A stretch of 64,000 nt of DNA, taken from contig CAYUVF010000018.1 of NCBI GenBank assembly GCA_964448045.1, positions 1 through 64,000 of the forward strand, given 5' to 3'. The notes beneath the pieces were generated by a model. The model worked only from the letters and a program-made list of their open reading frames with translations, was not told the DNA's origin and made no database searches. This DNA is from CAYUVF01 sp964448045 (lineage in GTDB: Bacteria; Bacteroidota; Rhodothermia; Rhodothermales; Salinibacteraceae). Shown here piece after piece: positions 1-9,027 of the stretch. Within the stretch, counting starts at the first letter, position 1; every line of letters starts with the position of its first letter. The translations under genes and the position numbers were made by a program.

Positions 1-166
1 CCCACGGTGTGGGTCTATTATTCTCACTGTGGGCTGCAAAGGGGATTACGCTATGTCCATGGGACTCCAACAGTTCTTCCAACATCAACATGCATCGATC
101 TGAACCACCGCGCACGTGGTAATAGTGGCCCACATTCAGCACCCGAAGTCGCTCGTCGTTCTCCAT
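1..166 (-). CDS. Glycosyltransferase family 4, N-terminal fragment cut by the window edge
   Basis: An ATG at 166 opens a frame that runs off the left edge (55 codons seen). The first residues contain a beta strand followed by HYYHVRGGSDR, the glycine-rich acceptor-binding loop typical of GT-B retaining glycosyltransferases (GT4), then a helix and a second strand (GHSVIPFA). It lies 8 bases downstream of the polymerase/ligase gene on the same strand, so it probably belongs to the same polysaccharide operon. Only the N-terminal half of the first Rossmann domain is visible; sugar specificity cannot be inferred. Confidence 0.7.
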   Translation of the reverse strand, partial: MENDERLRVLNVGHYYHVRGGSDRCMLMLEELLESHGHSVIPFAAHSENNRPTPW

Positions 167-174
167 AGAAGGAT

Positions 175-1536
175 CTATTTGATACTCTGAGTATCGACTT
201 CACCGTTCGCCTCGCGGGAAGCCCTCCGGAGGGTGCGCTGATACGCAAATGCCAGTCCGATGAAAAGCCAGAGGTAAAAGGAAAATTGCCGGATCTCGAA
301 GAATTGGCCGAGGAAGTTGAGGGGGAAAGCGATGCCTAACAGCAGAACAGCAATGCTCGACAATCGACCCGCCTTACCATGCAAAATGCGACTGTCTTCC
401 CAAAGCCAGCCGAAGAGACGAAACAAAAAAGACAGAAGCAGTCCTACTCCAAAGATGCCATAATAGACGAGAAGCGCAGCCCAATAAACGTCTTCTATCA
501 TTCCAATTTGATGAATAAGGACTGAGGGGACATCAAACATATTAGAGACCATCTGGCCAAGAATTTCCCGATCCGGCGTGATACCAAAAAGAATGTCAAT
601 AGGCCCAAAACCGGAAAGAAAATACGGTATGACCAGTAGAGCGATGCCTAAGCGCTGATTCATGGCTTGCTGCAAATAGTCACCAGAAAATGCCTCGGTA
701 ACGTAGTTTCCGGAAAACTCCACCCCAAGCCCCAAAACAACAACGAGAATCAACGGGCTCAAAAAGACTCCCAGCATGAGTTTCTTTCCGAAATGGCCGA
801 GCAAGTACTGATGCAAGCCGACCATCAGTAACACCGCTAAGGTGGTAGCCCGAGAACCCGTGAAATAGGCAAGCAAGAGAAAGCCAACTGCACCCACCCA
901 GTAACGCGTAGGACGGGCGGACTGACCTGTGAGCCAGTACGCAAGCCCGACCAACAAAAACCCACCAAAGCCAATGGTGTGACCAATGGTGCCAAAAATC
1001 CATCCATGTTCTGCTTCCCACGTTGCCGTGAACTTCAGTTGCTGGCCGGCCACGGCCTCCTCCGGCGTTCGGGGCAGGAAAAAACTTGCCACCCCGGGTC
1101 CACCGGCGAGTTGAATCACACCGACGAGAATCTGGACGGAGAGCGCAGCGATGAAGACGCTTCCGAAAAGCCGGAGCCGAGGTTCATCGATATTAATATT
1201 GAGAAGCGTATACGCGACAAGTACATAGCGAAGCAGTGCCTTCAGATTGAGCGCAACGCCCAGGGAATCTGCTCTGTGGAATAGCGCGGACAGAAAAGCA
1301 CTTACCACAAATAGAACGAGAAGCAGATCTAATCCTCTCCCGAGGATGCGAAAACGCTTCGTCCGGAGTACGCGATCTCCGATAGCGAGACTTGCAGCGA
1401 TAATAACGAGGAGATCGGTCCCCTGGCGCAATGCGGCATAAACCGCTCCAGGCACCGGAAGCCACTTCAGTACGAAGTCCTCAACCGGAACATAGAACGT
1501 TAGGAACAACAGAATGCCAAGAGCGAGGCGGCGCAT
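175..1536 (-). CDS. O-antigen polymerase/ligase-type membrane protein (Wzy/WaaL family)
   Basis: A 453-residue polytopic inner-membrane protein with roughly ten to twelve hydrophobic segments and a longer hydrophilic loop in the second half (about residues 270-340), the usual architecture of the Wzy polymerase / WaaL ligase superfamily. In this family the protein either polymerises lipid-linked repeat units in the periplasm or transfers the glycan to an acceptor; the two are not separable by sequence reading alone. It sits in a minus-strand run with a flippase, a sulfotransferase and glycosyltransferases, and starts 21 bases after the upstream glycosyltransferase gene. Given the Wzx and Wzz-like genes nearby, a Wzy role is favoured. 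Confidence 0.75.
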   Translation of the reverse strand: MRRLALGILLFLTFYVPVEDFVLKWLPVPGAVYAALRQGTDLLVIIAASLAIGDRVLRTKRFRILGRGLDLLLVLFVVSAFLSALFHRADSLGVALNLKALLRYVLVAYTLLNINIDEPRLRLFGSVFIAALSVQILVGVIQLAGGPGVASFFLPRTPEEAVAGQQLKFTATWEAEHGWIFGTIGHTIGFGGFLLVGLAYWLTGQSARPTRYWVGAVGFLLLAYFTGSRATTLAVLLMVGLHQYLLGHFGKKLMLGVFLSPLILVVVLGLGVEFSGNYVTEAFSGDYLQQAMNQRLGIALLVIPYFLSGFGPIDILFGITPDREILGQMVSNMFDVPSVLIHQIGMIEDVYWAALLVYYGIFGVGLLLSFLFRLFGWLWEDSRILHGKAGRLSSIAVLLLGIAFPLNFLGQFFEIRQFSFYLWLFIGLAFAYQRTLRRASREANGEVDTQSIK

Positions 1537-1557
1537 TTTGGCGTCTAATCTTTGCAG

Positions 1558-2712
1558 CTATGCTTGCGCGCTATGGACACCTGCCGAATTAGTTCGCTCC
1601 TCCCCAAAGAGAAGATGAAGGTATCGGTCGGCTACTGCAGATGGTGAGAAGACACGTGCACGCTCGCGCAGAGACGAACGATCAATGTCGGTATCATTCA
1701 GTGCATCTCGCATAGCGCCGGCCAGCGCTACTTCATCGTCTACCGGTACCAAGCGCCCATATCGTCCATCATCCAGAATTTCGCGGGGACCACTTGGGCA
1801 ATCCGTCGCCACGATATTACACCCAACGGCGAGTGCTTCGATTAAGACGCTCGGCAACCCTTCCCAGTTGGAGGAAAGAGCGTATACATCAGCGCCACGC
1901 ATGTATGCAAACGGGTTGTCTACAAACCCTGGCATATCTACTTCCTTCCCGATACCCAGATCTTTTGCCAGCTTTTGCAACTCGTTACGTTGCTCACCTT
2001 CACCGAGAATGATGAGCCGCGCCGGCCTGTGTCTAATTACATGCGCAAAAGCCCGAAGTAAAAGAGGATAATTCTTCTGCGGAGCCAGTCGACCGACAGC
2101 AACGACGACGGGGACACTGTCTTCCATAAACCAAGGGTGATCGACTTGCTCTTCCGCGCACTCCGCAATACCCGGGGCCGCAATAGGATTATATACAACT
2201 TCGACATCCTTCGATGGGACATTAAAATTCTCGACTACATCTGTCTTTACACGTTCTGCCACGGCGAACACATGATCAGCGCATCGAAGAACATACGGGA
2301 AAATAGCGAGCATTAGTCGTTTGATGGGCTTCGTCCTTGAGTCAAGCTCAACCGAGTGATAATTTTGTACACTCGCAATTCGCTTCGTATTCACCCCTGA
2401 TAGACGACACGCCAGCACCGCAAGCAAATGGCTAACGGGTTGCACAGTGATCAGAAAATCCGGTCGCTCTGCTTTCAAATACTTGATTAGGGGAAACAAT
2501 CCAAACAAGTGCCGACGTACGCCAAGATCTACCACTCGTACGCGCGGATCAATATCCGAGACATATGTGCTCCGCTTGCCATCCGACACCACTATGTCAA
2601 CACGTACTCCGCGCGCAACAAGCTCTGTTGACAAATTAGCCATTGCGCGCTCCGCCCCCCCTCCACCAAGATATGGAACGTGTATAGAAAGGCGGGATGT
2701 TTTCTCAGTCAT
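1558..2712 (-). CDS. Glycosyltransferase family 4
   Basis: A 384-residue GT-B enzyme. The N-terminal domain opens with the GGGGAERAMANL acceptor-side loop; the C-terminal nucleotide-sugar domain has the strand VVAVGRLAPQKN (about residue 200) and the EGLPSVLIEALA element carrying the EX7E motif. It should transfer a sugar from a nucleotide donor to a lipid-linked acceptor on the cytoplasmic face. Its start codon overlaps the stop codon of the upstream sulfotransferase by four bases (ATGA at 2709-2712), indicating translational coupling. Donor and linkage are unknown. Confidence 0.88.
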   Translation of the reverse strand: MTEKTSRLSIHVPYLGGGGAERAMANLSTELVARGVRVDIVVSDGKRSTYVSDIDPRVRVVDLGVRRHLFGLFPLIKYLKAERPDFLITVQPVSHLLAVLACRLSGVNTKRIASVQNYHSVELDSRTKPIKRLMLAIFPYVLRCADHVFAVAERVKTDVVENFNVPSKDVEVVYNPIAAPGIAECAEEQVDHPWFMEDSVPVVVAVGRLAPQKNYPLLLRAFAHVIRHRPARLIILGEGEQRNELQKLAKDLGIGKEVDMPGFVDNPFAYMRGADVYALSSNWEGLPSVLIEALAVGCNIVATDCPSGPREILDDGRYGRLVPVDDEVALAGAMRDALNDTDIDRSSLRERARVFSPSAVADRYLHLLFGEERTNSAGVHSAQA

Positions 2713-3605
2713 TTCGGTGGGTAGCCCAATTCAAATAGATCAATTCCCGTCAGGGAAACCAACTTCCTGTTTCCCCACTCGCAATCATCCAGCAGACTGC
2801 GAATGCGATGCCGATAACCAATCCGGAATAGCTTTCTCTCGTTCAATGAAGGAAGCAGTTTCATCAAAAGGGGATGTCCCCCGCGGATGCGAAAGAAAGG
2901 AAATGGGTTGAGACTATTCCGCATAGTAAAACGATTTACTATACGCTTGATCTCCGTTCCCAGAGGAGAAAGGGAAACCCGAACAGGGTCTAATTTTACC
3001 TTATCAATTTCTACATTCAGACCAGAGAATTGCATAATTTTATTTAAGTATTTTCTTGGATTCGACTTGAGTATCTCTATTGGAAACACGCCAATATTTT
3101 TACTTCCGAAAATATTGCTATATCGCGAAACAAGTCTATTGTATTTAAAGAAGTCAGGATTAAAGTAGGGAAAGTGCTCTGGTTTCGGCGGCTGGATGTA
3201 TTGATCGAGTGAGGCAATTCCTCCCCCTCTAACATATTCCTTATAGCATGACTCGATGCAAGAAAACTGTTCTCTAATTCCAATTATGATTTTGGCAGTC
3301 GGGAAAGTTTTCTTGAGCCGCTGAGCGATACATGTTTGATCAAAGCCACCAGAGTGCGGACTCCCTGACAGTCGCTCACTGGAAAGAAGCAATATCTTCG
3401 CATCTGCCCCAGAAGGCGCACGTTCGCGAATCTCTCTCAAAATTTCTGATCTGTTGAATGCATAAGATGAAGTGTGTACAAATCTCTCTGATATTTCTTC
3501 ATAGTCGTAGGGCTGCCAAGCGTTAGAAGCTTTTGGAAACACTTCCTCCTGCAACCAAGACGTTCCAGTCTTATGATATCCAATATGAATTACAACCTCA
3601 TTCAT
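2709..3605 (-). CDS. Sulfotransferase family protein (glycan sulfotransferase candidate)
   Basis: The frame stays open to 3980, but the ATG at 3605 (298 residues) is preferred: homology begins right there (strand VVIHIGYHKTGTSWLQ, the 5'-phosphosulfate-binding loop) and the longer version would overlap the flippase gene in nonsense sequence. A second strand followed by REQFSCIESCYKEYV matches the 3'-phosphate-binding region of PAPS-dependent sulfotransferases. It lies between flippase and glycosyltransferase genes, so the likely acceptor is a sugar of this locus (inference). The gene is among the most AT-rich in the window, suggesting acquisition from another source. Confidence 0.8.
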   Translation of the reverse strand: MNEVVIHIGYHKTGTSWLQEEVFPKASNAWQPYDYEEISERFVHTSSYAFNRSEILREIRERAPSGADAKILLLSSERLSGSPHSGGFDQTCIAQRLKKTFPTAKIIIGIREQFSCIESCYKEYVRGGGIASLDQYIQPPKPEHFPYFNPDFFKYNRLVSRYSNIFGSKNIGVFPIEILKSNPRKYLNKIMQFSGLNVEIDKVKLDPVRVSLSPLGTEIKRIVNRFTMRNSLNPFPFFRIRGGHPLLMKLLPSLNERKLFRIGYRHRIRSLLDDCEWGNRKLVSLTGIDLFELGYPPK

Positions 3606-3649
3606 ATGCAGTGATGCATGTCTGTCACCTGGACTATCCCAGTTCTCAT

Positions 3650-4978
3650 TTAAAACCGCTTCACGGGGATGGCGGGCACAAGAGAAATGGACAACTTGCG
3701 ATACACGAAAACAGCTGTAAGAACGTTCTGAATAACGATACTGCTGGCTGTTGCGATAGCCGCTCCGACGCCCCCGTAGTACGGGATCAGAATTAGATTG
3801 AGGGTAATGTTGGCGATACCAGCAACTGTCACAACATTCCGTAAGGTTGTCTCCCGACCAGTCATCATTAGTAAATACCCAACGGATCCTGTCGCCACAT
3901 TGACAAACTGCCCCACAGCCAGGATCACAAGGAACACTGATCCACCGGTAAATTCCTCTCCGAATATAGCGAGAATCCAAGAGGGAACGACGATCAACGG
4001 AATCACGATAGGAAGAGACGCGATGATAAGAAGGACCGTAGCTCCTCGTGCAGTTTTCTCAAGTTCCTGCATCTGTCCCTGACTGTACAACTCTGAGAAT
4101 TTGGGGGCGGCTATACTATTAACAGCAATCAGGACGAATGTAGTTAAAATGGCCGTTTTGTAGGCCACCTCGTAAACTCCAACCACCGAACTCGTCTCCC
4201 ATATACCAAGCATGACCGTATCGGTCCACTTCATCACGAGGTGCATCGATGCAACCCACAGGAGAGGCATACTGCTCTTTAAAATTCCACGGGTAGTGAC
4301 TCTCTCTTCCTCGGAGCTTGATCTCGGCACAGAGCACCGCCACAAAAAGTACCCGAACGCGGCCGTAACAAACGCTGCGGCAACGTAAGCTGCAGCTACT
4401 CCTGATACGCCATATGGCTCAGCCAATGCGATAAACAGCGGAATAGAGAGGAGGGGAACCCCAAACCCCTGCAGCAGCATCGCATAAGGGATCTTCTTTA
4501 ATCCCTTCAGTAGATGCGTGTAAATGACGATGGCATTTAATAATGGGATGGCACAAGCCATGTACTGAAGGGGAACGGTAAGGGTAGGGTCTTGAAATAC
4601 AAAAATCGCCAGAGCCTCCGCTCCCACGTACACCGCCAGCGCTACAGCTACTGACGCCCCCGTCATCAGAAGGAGTCCTTTGCGATGAATCACATTGATC
4701 CCTTTCCAGTCTCCCTTTGACCGAAAAGACGCTACATAGCGCATAAGCGTCTTATCCAGGCCGAAACGTCCGACGACGCTAGCGATGCCTGTTACTGTCA
4801 GTGCCAAGAAGTATACACCGGCCCCTTCAGCTCCCAAGTACCGCGCAACGATAATGTTTACTGCAAAGCTGAATCCTGCTCCTATCACTCGGAGCACAAA
4901 CGCTACTGAAGACCCCCGAATAACCTCTCGCAGGTTTTCATCGATACTCAGTAAGTAGCGCTTCGCAGCCTTAATCAT
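3650..4978 (-). CDS. Polysaccharide flippase, Wzx/MOP superfamily
   Basis: A 442-residue protein with about twelve to fourteen membrane segments. The N-terminal stretch SSVAFVLRVIGAGFSFAVN followed by RYLGAEGAGVYFLA is the hallmark of polysaccharide flippases of the MOP superfamily. It would move undecaprenyl-diphosphate-linked repeat units across the inner membrane for Wzy-type polymerisation. It lies 44 bases upstream of the sulfotransferase, with GT genes on both sides, consistent with one operon. Base composition is lower in GC than the surrounding chromosome. Confidence 0.88.
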   Translation of the reverse strand: MIKAAKRYLLSIDENLREVIRGSSVAFVLRVIGAGFSFAVNIIVARYLGAEGAGVYFLALTVTGIASVVGRFGLDKTLMRYVASFRSKGDWKGINVIHRKGLLLMTGASVAVALAVYVGAEALAIFVFQDPTLTVPLQYMACAIPLLNAIVIYTHLLKGLKKIPYAMLLQGFGVPLLSIPLFIALAEPYGVSGVAAAYVAAAFVTAAFGYFLWRCSVPRSSSEEERVTTRGILKSSMPLLWVASMHLVMKWTDTVMLGIWETSSVVGVYEVAYKTAILTTFVLIAVNSIAAPKFSELYSQGQMQELEKTARGATVLLIIASLPIVIPLIVVPSWILAIFGEEFTGGSVFLVILAVGQFVNVATGSVGYLLMMTGRETTLRNVVTVAGIANITLNLILIPYYGGVGAAIATASSIVIQNVLTAVFVYRKLSISLVPAIPVKRF

Positions 4979-5029
4979 TATGGTTCAAAGATTCGAGCCG
5001 ACTACTCAATTTATTAGCAGTGGCACTGG

Positions 5030-6259
5030 TTATCCTTTCGCCTCCGCTAAAGAGACGCTTCCGAATGAATCGCTGCTGAGCGCTTGCTCACGTATAAGCG
5101 ACTCATAGCAATCTGTGATGCGCTTCCAGTTGTAATGCATCTCTACCCGTGCCTTGGCTCGCGTCCGAAACCGCTCTATTTCTGCATCAGGTAGATTTAT
5201 AGCTTTCACGACTGTCCGGATGACATCATCAACATTCTTGTCATAGAAAAGAGCAGCATCGTCCAATACTTCCCGGCTAAATACGGAGTCGAGTGCGAGG
5301 ATAAAGCTTGCTTCTCCCATGGCTTCAACCAAGGATGGATTGGTTCCCCCGACCTCATGGCCATGAATATACCCGTAAGCCTTACGACGAAGGTGCATGA
5401 GAAATGGCTGATCGTAAATCGGGCCAAGGATGTGCACTCGCTCTTCGGCTTCGCTCTTAGCTACAATCCGTTGTAGTTTCTGGTAATACGCGTTTCCTGA
5501 ATCTCGATTGGTAATAACCAGCAGTTTCTTATTGATTTCTGGCGTTTCCGCGAATGCCTTAGCAATCAGCGCGATATTGTTTTCAGGGACGCATCGGGCT
5601 ACCTTCATGAAGTACTCCCCCTCTACGAGGTTATGTCCATGTAGAAAGGCGAGGACTTCTTCCTCTACGTTCCGATCAAGGGCGGCTTCATTTTTTGGTG
5701 CACCATACTCAACAACAGAGAATCTCTTATCTGGAAGAGCATACTCACTCTGCAGATAGTTCTTTATTGCGACTGCATCGGCGATAATCCGGTCTGCCCG
5801 TTTTGCCACGAAACCTTCAGCAAAGTGCAGATATTTCTGAACAACAGCTGGCCAACGCGATCGCTTCCACTCCAATCCGTCCGGGTTAACCCAAAACCGA
5901 ATGCCTTTTTGCTTTAACTCACGCAGAACGGGCCAGAGAAAGGGTCCGATACCATAACCGAGTAGATAAATGACATCACCACGGTGCGCCAACTCAGCGC
6001 AGTGCTTAAGGGCTTTGTAGTCAGATATAAATGTTCTAAGGTGATTATCTGGAGCCTTTGTGTAAATGAGCTTGACACCTTTATAATCGGATCGACCAAT
6101 TTCATCGTCAGACTCTATTTCGCATGTCACATACACATCAACCCCTCTTTCCACGAGGCGCACTCCTACTTCTTCTGCCAAGGTTTCATACCCCGAGTAG
6201 CCAGCCGGAATTCCCCTACTACCCACAATAAACATCTTAGGTAAATGATTATTATTCAT
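5030..6259 (-). CDS. Glycosyltransferase with DUF1972-type N-terminal domain (rhamnosyltransferase-like)
   Basis: A 409-residue GT-B protein. Its start, MFIVGSRGIPAGYSGYETL, is the signature of the DUF1972 glycosyltransferases, often annotated as rhamnosyltransferases; the C-terminal domain has HGHEVGGTNPSLVEAMG, the donor-binding loop of GT4. The gene is the first of the minus-strand glycan run, with an AT-rich 75-base leader upstream. The donor sugar is inferred only from family habit. Confidence 0.85.
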   Translation of the reverse strand: MNNNHLPKMFIVGSRGIPAGYSGYETLAEEVGVRLVERGVDVYVTCEIESDDEIGRSDYKGVKLIYTKAPDNHLRTFISDYKALKHCAELAHRGDVIYLLGYGIGPFLWPVLRELKQKGIRFWVNPDGLEWKRSRWPAVVQKYLHFAEGFVAKRADRIIADAVAIKNYLQSEYALPDKRFSVVEYGAPKNEAALDRNVEEEVLAFLHGHNLVEGEYFMKVARCVPENNIALIAKAFAETPEINKKLLVITNRDSGNAYYQKLQRIVAKSEAEERVHILGPIYDQPFLMHLRRKAYGYIHGHEVGGTNPSLVEAMGEASFILALDSVFSREVLDDAALFYDKNVDDVIRTVVKAINLPDAEIERFRTRAKARVEMHYNWKRITDCYESLIREQALSSDSFGSVSLAEAKG

Positions 6260-6334
6260 TTCTATATTTCTAACTAATCATAGGATGACATATCTTCGAA
6301 TCAATTACCCTATTATTTATACTTACAAGACAAC

Positions 6335-6616
6335 TTAATCATATTCAAAAAGAAATGTCGTAGTTTTATTAGCTGTGTATTCAAATATCGACCGAAACTT
6401 CGCATGCCGGTGGGCCAGTTCTTCGTACGTCCCTTTGCCCACCTTCCGTCCGCGCTCCAACATCAGGATGGTATCGGCGCGGCGGACGGTGCTCAGCCGG
6501 TGGGCCATCATGAGGATCATGCGGTCGCCGTCCAGCTCGTAGATGGCCTCATCACGCTTGCCTCCGTCGCCTGATCCAGCGCCCTCGTCGAAGACGTTGG
6601 GCACATGAACGAACAT
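6335..6616 (-). pseudogene. Decayed copy of the 3' end of the ABC exporter gene
   Basis: The frame encodes the ABC H-loop and tail (MMAHRLSTVRRADTILMLERG), near-identical to the last 75 residues of the intact exporter at 7225-9027. Bases 6394-6595 align with 7248-7458. The copy has an 8-base deletion just after the Walker B FDE codons and a 1-base deletion after GTGATGA, so the D-loop region between them reads out of frame and becomes nonsense, after which frame is restored. The transmembrane domain, Walker A and signature motif are absent. It cannot encode a working ATPase. Confidence 0.85.
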
Positions 6617-6649
6617 ATTGTGTGAAGCGAGAGCCGGTGACGAGCTCTT

Positions 6650-6874
6650 TTAATGGGGCAACGAGCGGCGTGTCTTAGCCTGCACCGTCACGCTGACCTC
6701 ATCAGCCGGCGTCAGATTCCGTGCGGCTGCATCCATAAACTCAATACTGACCGGCTCCTCATCGGCCCCGTAGCTGATCACCACACCCTCTGGCTCTTCG
6801 ATGGCGTCCACCGGCGGATCATCGCGTAGAATGAGACAGAGCACATCCGCCTCCGGGTCATAGGTTATCTTCAT
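6650..6874 (-). CDS. DUF2283 small protein, likely antitoxin-like partner
   Basis: The start at 6874 is chosen because the DUF2283 core begins there (MKITYDPEADVLCLIL); 74 residues, the normal size for the family. The pattern of a short strand, an acidic turn and a strand with GVVISYG is typical. It overlaps the upstream DUF4258 gene by 17 bases, so the two are co-translated. DUF4258/DUF2283 gene pairs are frequent in bacterial genomes and have been discussed as toxin-antitoxin-like; no function is proven from this sequence. Confidence 0.78.
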   Translation of the reverse strand: MKITYDPEADVLCLILRDDPPVDAIEEPEGVVISYGADEEPVSIEFMDAAARNLTPADEVSVTVQAKTRRSLPH

Positions 6875-7139
6875 GATCGTCTGCTCTCCAATATTTGTTG
6901 ACTTTGCTCGTCCAATACAACGTGAGGAGGATGCGTTCCTGTCCGTCTTGGACAAACGGCACGCGAAGCAAGCCCGGCCCTCGGTGCGACTGGGCAACTT
7001 GAGCATCACGCCGACCGGGGACTATTTGCTCGGGATTTCGCACAGTGCGTTCAACCTCCTCACGAGTGATTCCTCGCTGCTCCTGCCACCGTCGTAACCG
7101 TTCCTCGGCGTGGTGGGTCCACACAATGTCCATCGACAT
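6858..7139 (-). CDS. DUF4258 small protein, possible toxin-like partner
   Basis: A 93-residue basic protein starting MSMDIVWTHHAEERLRRW, where the early His and the HAEERL helix match DUF4258; it continues with GITREEVERTVRNPEQ and ends with the usual strand pair (RILLTLYWTSKVNKYW). The family has a small RelE-like alpha/beta architecture and is often paired with DUF2283, as here (17-base overlap). The pair sits between the two copies of the ABC exporter 3' end. Toxicity is inference. Confidence 0.75.
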   Translation of the reverse strand: MSMDIVWTHHAEERLRRWQEQRGITREEVERTVRNPEQIVPGRRDAQVAQSHRGPGLLRVPFVQDGQERILLTLYWTSKVNKYWRADDHEDNL

Positions 7140-7224
7140 TATCTAACCTTTCTGTCAGGGAAACCTCTTCCAAACAGGCAAAATTCTGTTTCACCGGGTG
7201 CAAACCTTGCGCAATGCATGAGTA

Positions 7225-9027
7225 CTATCCCGAGAGCGCCATCGACTGAAACTTTGCATGCCGGTGGGCCAGCTCATCATACGTCCCCTCGCCCACCTTC
7301 CGCCCCCGCTCCAGCATCACGATGGTATCGGCGCGACGGACCGTGCTCAGCCGGTGGGCAATCATGAGGATCGTGTGGTTGTCCTCCAGCGCGTAGATGG
7401 CCTTCATCACGCTCGCCTCCGTCGCCTGATCGAGCGCGCTCGTCGCCTCGTCGAAGACGAGCACCGACGGCCGGTGATACAGCGCCCGAGCGATGCCGAT
7501 GCGCTGGCGCTGCCCACCGGAAAGCTTCACGCCCCGCTCGCCGACGATGGTGTTCCACCGCTGCGGACACTCCTCCTCAACGAAGTCCCCAATGTGCGCC
7601 CGGCGCGCGGCGTCGCGGACGGCCTCCATATCGATCTCCTCTTCCGGCACGCCGAAGGCAATGTTGCGCGTCACCGTGTCGTCGGCCAGGTAAATCTGCT
7701 GCGGGACGTAGCCGATGTGCTGCTGCCAGCGCCGGATGGTCTCGTCCCGGAGCGGCGTACCATCGACCGCAATGATTCCTTCCTGCGGGCGCAAGAGACC
7801 TAAGATAAGATCGACGGTCGTGGTCTTGCCCGAGCCCGTCTTGCCCACAAAGCCCACGGTGGTATGCGCCGGGATCTCCAGAGAGAGGTCCGTGATCGCC
7901 GGCTGCTTGGCGCCGGGGTAGGTAAAGGAGACGCTATCGAGCACGAGCCGGTCGGCCAGCGTGAGTGGCGTCTCCGTCGACTCCTTCGTCTCATTCGTAG
8001 GCACAGACGCCTTCGCACGCTGCTGGAGGTCGCGATGCAGCGCTTCGAGCGCCGCCGTGTTAAAGCGCGCGCTGGCGAGGCCTTTGAAGGCCTGCTGGAG
8101 CGCCGGCATGAGCCGGTAGCCCGCAAACGCGTAGAGGCCCAGCATAGGAATCACCTGTCGGATATTGTCCTGCACGGCAATCAGATAGACCGCAATCAGG
8201 ATGATCCCGCCAAACGCCACGGCTTCCAGAATGTACCGGGGCGCCTGTTTGATCACCCGGTAGTTGGCCTGCACGCGCGCATACCGCTTCGAGGGATCGT
8301 CGTACTGCTCCAGAAACGCCTCTTCCTTGCCACGGAGCTTCACTTCCTTGATGCCCCCGAAGGCTTCACTCACGAACTGATAGCGCTTGGTATTCGATTC
8401 CACGCGCTCTTCCCCGGTGCGGTCGAGCCGGTTCCGTACGGCATAATACATCCCCGTGTACGCGAGCCCGAGGATCAGCGTCACCATGAGGGCGACGACC
8501 GGATCGACGGCAAACAGAAAGCCAATAATTGCGAACGCGACCATCGCCTTGGCCCCGCCCCGGAGCGCGGGCATCAACATCTCGCTCGTCACCTCCTTCA
8601 CCTCCTCCAGGATATTTTTCCCTAACTCCGCGCTGTTGCGGATGAGGAAGTATTCGTAGGGCCGGTACAGGTAGCTGCGCAGGAGGCGGCGCGAGAGGTG
8701 ATGGTTGCGGCCCCACACGTAGCGAAAGAGCGCCCACGTCGTACCCACGATAAACGCGTTGCTCACCACGAGTGCGGCGAGGGCACCCAACCCGAGGGCG
8801 ATGAGGAATGTATTCGTGCTGCCGAAGCCGAGCGTCTCGTAGGCCCAGTGCAGGTACACGTTCTCGTGCACGCTCGCCGGGTCGGCCGCCACCGAGAGGA
8901 AGGGCATGATGGAGGCCACGCTCACCACCTCCAGCCCCGCCATCACGAGCACAGCGCCGAAGAGCAAGTACAGGTTGCGCCGCTCGCGCGGGGTGAGCAG
9001 CTCGAAGAATGTTTTGAGGACGCGCAT
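7225..9027 (-). CDS. ABC exporter, fused permease and ATPase (MsbA/PglK-like)
   Basis: A 600-residue half-transporter: six membrane segments in residues 1-320, then an ATPase domain with Walker A GKTGSGKTTT (about 395), signature LSGGQRQRIGIARAL (about 505), Walker B VLVFDEATSALD and H-loop IAHRLSTV. Homodimers of this class flip lipids or lipid-linked oligosaccharides (MsbA, PglK). Its location beside glycan genes suggests a lipid-linked sugar or lipid substrate. A damaged second copy of its last 210 bases lies 650 bases downstream. Confidence 0.93.
   Translation of the reverse strand: MRVLKTFFELLTPRERRNLYLLFGAVLVMAGLEVVSVASIMPFLSVAADPASVHENVYLHWAYETLGFGSTNTFLIALGLGALAALVVSNAFIVGTTWALFRYVWGRNHHLSRRLLRSYLYRPYEYFLIRNSAELGKNILEEVKEVTSEMLMPALRGGAKAMVAFAIIGFLFAVDPVVALMVTLILGLAYTGMYYAVRNRLDRTGEERVESNTKRYQFVSEAFGGIKEVKLRGKEEAFLEQYDDPSKRYARVQANYRVIKQAPRYILEAVAFGGIILIAVYLIAVQDNIRQVIPMLGLYAFAGYRLMPALQQAFKGLASARFNTAALEALHRDLQQRAKASVPTNETKESTETPLTLADRLVLDSVSFTYPGAKQPAITDLSLEIPAHTTVGFVGKTGSGKTTTVDLILGLLRPQEGIIAVDGTPLRDETIRRWQQHIGYVPQQIYLADDTVTRNIAFGVPEEEIDMEAVRDAARRAHIGDFVEEECPQRWNTIVGERGVKLSGGQRQRIGIARALYHRPSVLVFDEATSALDQATEASVMKAIYALEDNHTILMIAHRLSTVRRADTIVMLERGRKVGEGTYDELAHRHAKFQSMALSG

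Larger units (their letters stand above)
6394..7458. repeat. Degenerate direct repeat (6394-6595 and 7248-7458) bracketing the DUF2283/DUF4258 pair
   Basis: The two arms are same-orientation copies of the ABC exporter 3' end, differing by scattered substitutions and by the 8+1 base deletions in the left arm. The bracketed segment holds only the small two-gene pair. This looks like an old duplication or recombination event that trapped or delivered the pair; the degeneracy of the left arm says it is not recent. Confidence 0.8.

Noticed and set aside
3606..3980. N-terminal extension of the sulfotransferase frame
   Set aside because: It overlaps the flippase gene and has no protein-like pattern; homology starts at the ATG at 3605.
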